In this document: piece after piece, positions 57,328 through 64,000 of the stretch | Layout: each line of letters starts with the position of its first letter | Position numbering within the stretch: the first letter of the stretch is position 1 | Source: Mactromeris polynyma | Lineage: Eukaryota > Mollusca > Bivalvia > Venerida > Mactridae | Assembly (NCBI GenBank): GCA_032209605.1 | Contig: JASFXZ010000053.1 | Span: 248,001-312,000, forward strand | Direction: 5' to 3' | Length of the DNA: 64,000 bases | Program-made: the position numbers and the translations under genes | Notes under the pieces: model-generated | Databases searched by the model: none | Told to the model about the DNA's origin: nothing | Seen by the model: only the letters and a program-made list of their open reading frames with translations

Positions 57328-58035
57328 GTGTTCATTTGACATAACTAGTGATCCTGGGTTACCAACCAGTATAATTCATTTGACATAAACAATGCTCCTG
57401 GGTTACCAACCAGTATAATTCATTTGACATAAACAATGCTCATGGGTTACCAACCAGTATAATTTATTTGACATAACCAGTGTTCCTGGGATACCAACCA
57501 GTATAATTCATTTGACATAACCAGTGCTCCTGGGTTACCAACCAATGTAAGCCTTTTGACATAAACAGTGCTCCTGGGTAACCAACCAGTATATGTCATT
57601 TGACATAAACAGTGCTCCTGGGTTACCAACCAGTGTAAGTCTTTTGACATAAACAGTGCTCCTGTGTAACCAACCAGTATAATTCATTTGACATAAACAG
57701 TGCTCCTAGGTTACCAACCAGTGTAAGTCATTTGACATAAACAGTGCTCCTGGGTAACCAACCAGTATAATTCATTTGACATAAACAGTGCTCCTGGGTT
57801 ACCAACCAGTATAAGTCATTTGACATAAACAGTGCTCCTGGGTAACCAACCAGTATAATTCATTTGACATAAACAGTGCTCCTGGGTTACCAACCAGTAT
57901 AATTCATTTGACATAACCAGTGCTCCTGGGTTACCAACCAGTGTAAGTCTTTTGACATAAACAGTGCTCCTGGGTTACCAACCAGTGTAAGTCTTTTGAC
58001 ATAAACAGTGCTCCTGTGTTACTAACCAGTACTGA
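57328..58035. repeat. 44 bp minisatellite, about 16 units
   Basis: Unit is roughly GTGCTCCTGGGTTACCAACC followed by AGTATAATTCATTTGACATAAACA. Variants alternate between AGTATAATTCATTTG and AGTGTAAGTCTTTTG forms, partly in a two-unit pattern. Minus-strand ORFs such as those ending at 57447 and 57931 arise from the repeat. Confidence 0.95.
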
Positions 58036-59179
58036 CCTGTTCCTCCGCAAGCAACTCACTTCAACAGGAAACTCTGACCACCCCCTCGTGTAAGTTGAGT
58101 CTCGTGATGATGACGTCACGTTACAGCGACTAATGCGAATGATAGCTTAGAAAGGATACGCAAGAAAAAGTGTCTATCACTGCTTCTGAGTGCGGATGAA
58201 AATAATATATCCGGCTCTCGTAACTGTTGACAGAGCCTCATTCCCTCCCACTCAGTATCCCTCGAGAGTTGCTTTTTCTTTCTACACCGGACGCCAATAC
58301 AGGTTTCATATTATTTCACTGGAATAATGACAACATTATACACGGTCGTCTACAAGTTGACTATCACTTGGCTATGAACTAATGTGTTACTATCTTATAA
58401 GTGATAAGCATAATCTATCTTAAAGTAGCGTTACAAGCGAACTCAGCAACAGTGTATATATATTTACATGAGAAGTAGTGAATTATCAACTCCCTGGTGT
58501 GCTCTCAGAATATTGTCCATAAGTATATTGCTATTTGATTACGTGTAAGACCTACTACCTAGCTTCCTGACTCCGACTATATATCATTTCCGCGTATAAT
58601 TCGCTTTCCTACTTAGATTTTCTTATAATGGATCTGTGCTTACTAAATTATATTAGGTGTATTCATTGGAGAAGTAATGTCTCATTTATGAATGATTCAT
58701 CAAAACAAGATAAACATTATTCTGTAGTGGATAAAGCGTCAAGCTATACAAAGATATAAACTGTTGTGTTGTTCGCTCATTCAGGACGGTACAGTCTCCA
58801 GGGAAATCATGAATCAAATACACGGATATAAGAGTGTCTCTATTTACTCGTATATACTTTTAAAACCATATTATTACGACAAATATATTGATTGATCTTA
58901 CAATCATTCCCGTCGGGATAAACTGTTTTTTTTTATTCGTCGTCAACGGTAATCGTCGGTATCTTCTAAGTAAACTCCCAAATGTCACAACAAACCTTGT
59001 TATATTGTACCAAATAAGTTCAGGAATAGTTTTTATCACATAACTTGCACTCCATTAGTGGCATAAAGCAGTGACATAAATATCATATGTAACTAGTTAC
59101 ATAAATAGCCGAATCACAGCACTATTTAAAGTATATTTAAAGATTGAAAACAATCTATTTATGGTGTTATGTGATAAAT
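58036..59179. other. Intergenic, nothing recognised
   Basis: No exon, RNA or repeat boundary that I can support. Confidence 0.4.
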
Positions 59180-59877
59180 AGGATCTTACATTCGTGCTTA
59201 TTTGATATTGTTTTTATGAAACTCGTCGACTGAAACGAATATGAAACCGTATGAAAAAAGCAGGAAAGTAAAATATAAAACCAGGTCTTTGATATAATCT
59301 AGTCTTGTATACTATTACAGTACGAAAGCGGAAGGAGATTAGATTAACTCGATGTATGGATAAACGACAGAGCCTCGCGTCATATTCAGTCGACTCGTTT
59401 CATAAAAACAATATCAAATAAGCACGAATGTAAGATCCTCTATATCTCGTCCCTCGAAAACATTTCCACTTCTCTATACATCCAATATATATACATGACA
59501 CATATGTATTACTAAGACTCTCCGTATCGAGGGGGTTGTCATGGTTACATCTTGTCCGACCGTCCGTCAGTCACTTATGGTCCTACTTATTCCTTCTAAT
59601 TCATGTATTAGATTACAGTCCAATTTGTTGGTAAGTATCTACACCAAGCTTAGTTGTGCTCGTTATCGGTGTTTCATGGATGAATGATTTACCTAAACCC
59701 GCAATAAACTGGTCATTTGTCCATGATATGCTGGTCATATTACGCAATAGCATGTTGGTCGTTATATCGGACCCCCTAATCTAATCCCCTTCCGCTTTCG
59801 TACTGTAATAGTATACAAGACTAGATTATATCAAAGACCTGGTTCTATATTTTACGTTCCTGCTTTTTTCATACGGT
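59180..59877. repeat. Two interleaved inverted repeats (a b a' b' order)
   Basis: Arm a (59180-59231, with ATCTTACATTCGTGCTTATT) is inverted at a' (59387-59439). Arm b (59246-59342, with CTTGTATACTATTACAGTAC) is inverted at b' (59781-59877). Arm identity is about 95 per cent. The pairings cross, so both hairpins cannot be a simple nest. No ORF. Confidence 0.85.
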
Positions 59878-60066
59878 CACATTTCAATATATAATTACTA
59901 TTCAGAAAAACTAAAAAATTGAAAAGAAACTAAGGAACTGCGTAATTTTTCAAATAATCATTTATAATAGCTTTTCTATCGATGGTCACGATATATCACC
60001 GAATTTGTTTTCTAATACAGCACATCTTAACATAAGCGCCTCTGTACGATTTCCAACCTCTCCTTT

Positions 60067-60219
60067 AAGTGACGTCATTTCCAGAATTCGTCACAAGTGA
60101 CATACTGACAGTTAGGAATGTCTGCACCATATGGCAATATGACAACTAAGTGACCATATGGAGTAAATATTGCAAATAGTGACATCACATGCTGCGTTTT
60201 CTTGGAATGATGCCTATTA
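60067..60219. mobile_element. Palindromic MITE, AAGTGAGGTCATTTC family, third copy
   Basis: Inverted relative of 21078-21247: AAGTGACGTCATTTCCAGAA at the left, TGACATCACATGCTGCG and TTCTTGGAATGATG at the right. About 60 bp to its right is also shared with the flank at 21043-21077, so the homologous block is wider than the MITE. Confidence 0.7.
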
Positions 60220-60277
60220 CAGAAGAGGTTGTAAATTACATAGCAGTGCTCAAATGGTAATCATATTCTACTTGATT

Positions 60278-60869
60278 TATGCCTCGGTCACATATCCGTA
60301 CGATGTCCGTACGATTTTTAAAATCGTACGATTCCATCAAATTTTAAAATCCGTACGGTCTCCGTACAATCGTAGCTTCTGGTCACATGCCTACGGGACC
60401 CGTACGATCTTTCGGATGATGCAATCGAAGGATATCCGTACGGACATCGCAGACAAGTCGTGCGGAGCTTCCAAGGACCTCGGACGTAACTCGTATAGTG
60501 CACATGTGTTCGTACGGCACTCGTACGGTGCCCGTACAAGGTCCGGACGTTGACCGTGCGACTCCCCTGCGATGTCGTGCGAGTACCGGCAAGCTCTTAC
60601 GGGCCTCGCGGTATTTCAAATTTGCACGGACATTGTGCGATGCCCGTACAAGCTCAACGGGGGCCTTTGCGTTACCCGTACGGGGCCTTGCGAGATATTC
60701 CTGATTTCCTGACATTTTCATAGAGTCCACGAGTCCTCTACGAGTTCAAAAATCCGTACGATGCTCGCAAGAGTCAACGATGTCCGTACGGACTCCGTGC
60801 GAGTTTGCAAAATTTCGACAGAAAACCTACTCGTACGGAGCTCGTAGCATGGATGTGACCAGGGCATAA
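60278..60869. mobile_element. 592 bp foldback element with CGTACG lattice
   Basis: Left end TTATGCCTCGGTCACATATC and right end GGATGTGACCAGGGCATAAG are inverted. The interior repeats CCGTACGATGTCCGTACG, TCGTACGG, GCCCGTAC and TCGTGCGAG words throughout, on average one every 15-20 bp, most near-palindromic. The termini match those of the GC-rich element in the duplication (38741-39682), whose lattice word is different. ORFs across it are by-products. Confidence 0.8.
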
Positions 60870-61077
60870 GCAAACACATTTTACAAATACGATTTTGTCT
60901 AGGTATAGTTTTTGCCCAATCAATGAATGTTTCCAAGCTTCTCCTTCTGTTTTCTATTGCCGAGTGTGAAGAAACAAAACTGTCCTCCTCTACTTCTGGA
61001 AAAGTCATTACATAACCCTGGCTGTTTATGACACTTAAATACCAGATGTGTTATGGATTGTTGTTATCCTGGAGGTC

Positions 61078-61132
61078 TCTTTGGGAAGGCATTGTCTGGT
61101 GTATATGGCGTTCCCTGTAGCAACTTATTCTC
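61078..61132 (+). mobile_element. Family X 3' end, right flank
   Basis: GGGAAGGCATTGTCTGGTGT and GGCGTTCCCTGTAGCAACTT, as at 4203 and 50275. Confidence 0.7.
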
Positions 61133-61546
61133 TCTTTACAGCCCAGTTATAAAGAGATCAGTTGTAATATTATACTGTTAAAACAATTAGAAAATAATTT
61201 GTGCGAGGAGTTGGAAGGGCTATGATAGTTTACATTCAAACAACGAGAACATAAAGTCTATCAACCAATGACTATTAGCATCATTTCTTTGTACGTTTGT
61301 CGAGTTGAAGATGTGTTACTAATTACTAGAACAAGCTACACAAACTTGTCTCGAATTCAACCCAACCTGTACGTGCAATGAATACATCCATACCAGAGAA
61401 TTACTAGTAAATTAATCTGCGATCTTCTCGTAATTATTTCTTTCACTCTTGTCTCTTACTATTTTCTGTAAAACATGTTTCGTGTACTTTGCTCATTCAA
61501 CTGTGATACAAACCATAGAATTAAGACGACTTAAATGTTGTGTCTT
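61133..61546. other. Intergenic, nothing recognised
   Basis: AT-rich, no supported feature. Confidence 0.4.
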
Positions 61547-61672
61547 GTACATATCTACAATATATATTTGCATAGAAATAAACACTGGGACGAATACAAC
61601 GTGAAAAAAGACTCATCCGCGTCACGTGGTCATTTAAATGTAATCCGTCCATTGTTCTTGCTTTTATTTAAG
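61547..61672 (+). repeat. Local repeat, intact copy
   Basis: Contains ATATCTACAATATATATTTG, GAAATAAACACTGGGACG and CACGTGGTCATTTAAATGTA. The same sequence recurs at 62531-62590 and 63108-63174, where it is split by about 520 bp. Confidence 0.8.
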
Positions 61673-61815
61673 TGAAATATCCCATTTTAGTGAAATAACA
61701 AAATAAAGTCATGTTTGAGAAACACAAAGACATCAACATGTATTTACAATTAAGAGTCAGTGCAGGGCAATTGATAATGATGATAAACATATCAAATAAT
61801 TGTTCAATTGCACAG

Positions 61816-62051
61816 TCGTGTGTGCATTAAATGGAATGGTTTGGAAACGCTGGAAAAAGCTGGTTACTGAATTATACTTTGGAAATGACATTTGCAACGC
61901 ATTTGACGTTTCCAGTATGTGGCGTATAAAAGATGATCGTGTCGACCAATCTGGTTACTACCGATTGCCACAGGTTTTCGATCGAGTATTTAGGGTTAAT
62001 TGGTATCGTGGTTGCAAAATTGAAAGTAGATTCTCACAGATATATTGTTAA
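61816..62051 (+). CDS. Possible exon, unknown product
   Basis: After AATTGCACAG a frame stays open for 78 codons to TAA. It contains VWKRWKKLVTELYFGNDICN and YYRLPQVFDRVFRVNWYRGC, with a composition unlike random AT-rich DNA. No domain, start codon or partner exon is certain. Confidence 0.25.
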
Positions 62052-62530
62052 ACATCAGTAATGACGTATACAATTCAGGTACAACCTGTAAAAGACGGCG
62101 AGGACTCAAGAAACTGACATAACCTAAGAAAAACAATTACCGCGTAATAATAATCCTATGAAAAGAAAATCTGATAAAATCATTTAAAGAAGAACTTACT
62201 ACATACATGCATATATAACCAGATTTGCACCCTGCCTGGTGCTTTACCTTTGATCGCAGATAGGTATTTTTACAGGTGTGCACGTTGTCTTCCGTTCGTT
62301 TAATGAATACTGTATACGGAGCTGGAATAAAATAACAAGACTGATTCCAACTGTATGTTAGCTCGATATGATGGCGATATGAATCTCAGCAAGCGACGGT
62401 TAGCAACACTATATCCGATTTTACCGTGAAATGAGGATGAAAAGACCGAACTGTTATCATTATTTCATGCTGGCTGATATTTTTATTTGAAGTAACATCG
62501 TTGACATCCTCGCGACAACGGTTTGTCGTA

Positions 62531-63174
62531 AATATCTACAATATATATTTGCATAGAAATAAACAGTGGGACGAATGCAATGCGGAGAATCAGCTTTCTT
62601 ACATATTTATACTGTCATGAAGAAGCTAGCTACACATTGAACACTCCAGTTCATGCATGCGTCCGAAACAAGAGGCTCGATGAAGGGAATATTCAAGCGT
62701 GTAAATTAAAAGCCATAGCAATAAAATTCCTTTTATCCGTGTAACAAATACACATTTACATTGTACAGCTTGGATTTTGGGTTTCTCTTGTCATGTTGGA
62801 GAACGCAAGCCATCTCTCAGCGTGAAATGGTAAATACCAATTCACAAGCCCAGTGTACCTGAGCAATAAATTTCATAGAACTAGACTGTGTGTGCCTCTA
62901 TAACTCAGTCGGTTAAACGTTCTGTATTTAGATGTATTATTGAAAAGTTAAGCACCAGTTCGACTCTCACCCGAGGCATTCTTTACTTTTTTAATTGTTT
63001 GTCAATATATACTCCGCACCACAGCCGTTCATCAGGTAGCAATATATACCGGTTCAATGCCCAGAAAATTATTGTTTTTGTCGATAGATCATATTCAAGC
63101 CAAAACTTGAAAAAATACTCATCTGCGTCACGTGGTCATTTAAATGTAATCCGTCCATTGTTCTTGCTTTTATT
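62531..63174 (+). repeat. Local repeat, second copy, split by a 520 bp insertion
   Basis: Left part 62531-62590 and right part 63108-63174 match 61547-61606 and 61606-61672. The insertion contains the tRNA-like sequence at 62894-62978. Confidence 0.7.
62894..62978 (+). pseudogene. tRNA-like sequence / SINE head
   Basis: GCCTC at the 5' end pairs with GAGGC at the 3' end (five pairs, then mismatches). An A box (TAACTCAGTCGGTTAAA) and B box (AGTTCGACTCT) are present, followed by a T-run within 15 bp. The anticodon arm is not convincing, so a SINE head or tRNA pseudogene is more likely than a working tRNA. Confidence 0.45.
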
Positions 63175-64000
63175 TCATTCAGTATCATGCCGACAATATC
63201 GCGTCTATCGGAATGCAGTGATGTAAACAATGTAATCGATATTACACAATATGAGAGTAACGCAACTCTGAAACACTTGACATATATGTAAAAAGTAACG
63301 TTTTAAACAACAAATGCAATGACGGGATTATAAAAAAATTAAATCTCAAATTTATCCGAAAACAGCAAGTATGACTGTTCATTGATGTTATACATTCCAA
63401 GACAATATCTTTATAAATAACGCATTTAATACTACCAAATAATCAACGATTTCAATCCTACTGACTTAATGACATGTATCATAGTGACTGTATTTACAAT
63501 GAACACTTTATCGGATTAGCGAACTGTATAATTCCTGTTGCAATTCGATGTACAAAAAAAAACACGTAAGTAACGGTATATTTACGATATATATTTCCGC
63601 CAAAAGCAAACAGTGTTATTTAAATCCATAGCGAAATTCAAAAACGTTGTATAGACGTAAACTGTTTATTATCTCCCTTGTATACAGACATGATATTTCT
63701 AGATTTTGGCATTAGGAATAAATTATCAGGAATCAAATTTCATATCAGATACAAGAACAAAACAAATTTTGGCCATTGATAGGAAGAACTGAATTTTCAG
63801 AAAAGTGTAATTGCATTAACCAGGATAATATATTTACACCAAGCTTGGGGCGTAGGGGGTGTATTATACCGTATTGATTTAACCATCCTAAATGTAGTTA
63901 CTGCATTTGGTGATAGTGTTTTGTTCAAACAACCAACATGGAATTGTTCACTTAATGTGTGCATTTCCAACTGCGTGTGTACACGTTCATTTACTTACAG
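63175..64000. other. Right end of window, nothing recognised
   Basis: AT-rich DNA with no supported exon. The last bases CATTTACTTACAG resemble a 3' splice site but nothing downstream is visible. Confidence 0.35.

Noticed and set aside
57447..58119. Minus-strand ORFs with repeated HWLVTQEH-like residues
   Set aside because: Translations of the 44 bp minisatellite.
60170..61008. Overlapping arginine-rich ORFs on both strands
   Set aside because: By-products of the CGTACG lattice element.
62894..62978. Functional tRNA gene
   Set aside because: Only five acceptor pairs and no convincing anticodon arm; better explained as a SINE head or pseudogene.

Overview
This is a piece of an animal nuclear genome, most probably from a bivalve mollusc. 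The DNA is AT-rich, gene-poor and intron-bearing, and it is full of short non-autonomous transposons and minisatellites. The best taxonomic marker is a tRNA-derived SINE on the minus strand at 48300-48537, whose body and tail I recognise as the common bivalve type. Other SINE fragments end in the mollusc-like tail GGCGTTAAACCC. Nothing prokaryotic or organellar is visible.

The dominant structure is a direct tandem duplication. Unit A is 3434-24246 and unit B is 24247-47125. They are collinear from end to end and meet with at most 1 nt of shared sequence at the junction. Each unit holds one intact, single-coding-exon, seven-transmembrane receptor gene (14070-15206 and 34744-35880). The two receptors differ at five nucleotides, all synonymous, so the 378-residue proteins are identical, although the surrounding non-coding DNA differs by a few per cent plus many indels. 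Each unit also carries, in the same order: a nested SINE/MITE, a 620-640 bp TIR element, a MITE, the receptor, a 1.8-2.1 kb minisatellite with 19-21 bp units, a GC-rich foldback element, a large inverted-repeat element with a decayed ORF1-like stretch, and a small exon-like ORF. Some insertions are in one copy only: 9940-10724 and 22994-23541 in A; 25134-25384, 31421-31651 and a 1.97 kb block with retroelement reverse-transcriptase remains (42086-44055) in B. The two units could be a real duplication or two divergent haplotypes joined by an assembler, and the sequence alone cannot decide.

Right of the duplication is a three-exon gene on the minus strand (49676 to 47346). Its reading frame passes through a 30 nt micro-exon with a tandem NAGNAG acceptor, and it encodes about 211 residues of unknown function. 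The rest of the right flank holds exon-like ORFs of low confidence, a hAT-type MITE with a perfect 8 bp target duplication, a 41 bp and a 44 bp minisatellite, an interleaved pair of inverted repeats (59180-59877), and a 592 bp foldback element built from CGTACG-like words.

The most unusual theme is a set of elements of unrelated sequence that share one architecture. Each has short terminal inverted repeats and an interior made mostly of degenerate copies, in both orientations, of one short near-palindromic word. Examples are at 6014-6270, 17788-18106 with 38741-39682, 22994-23541, 52007-52360 and 60278-60869.
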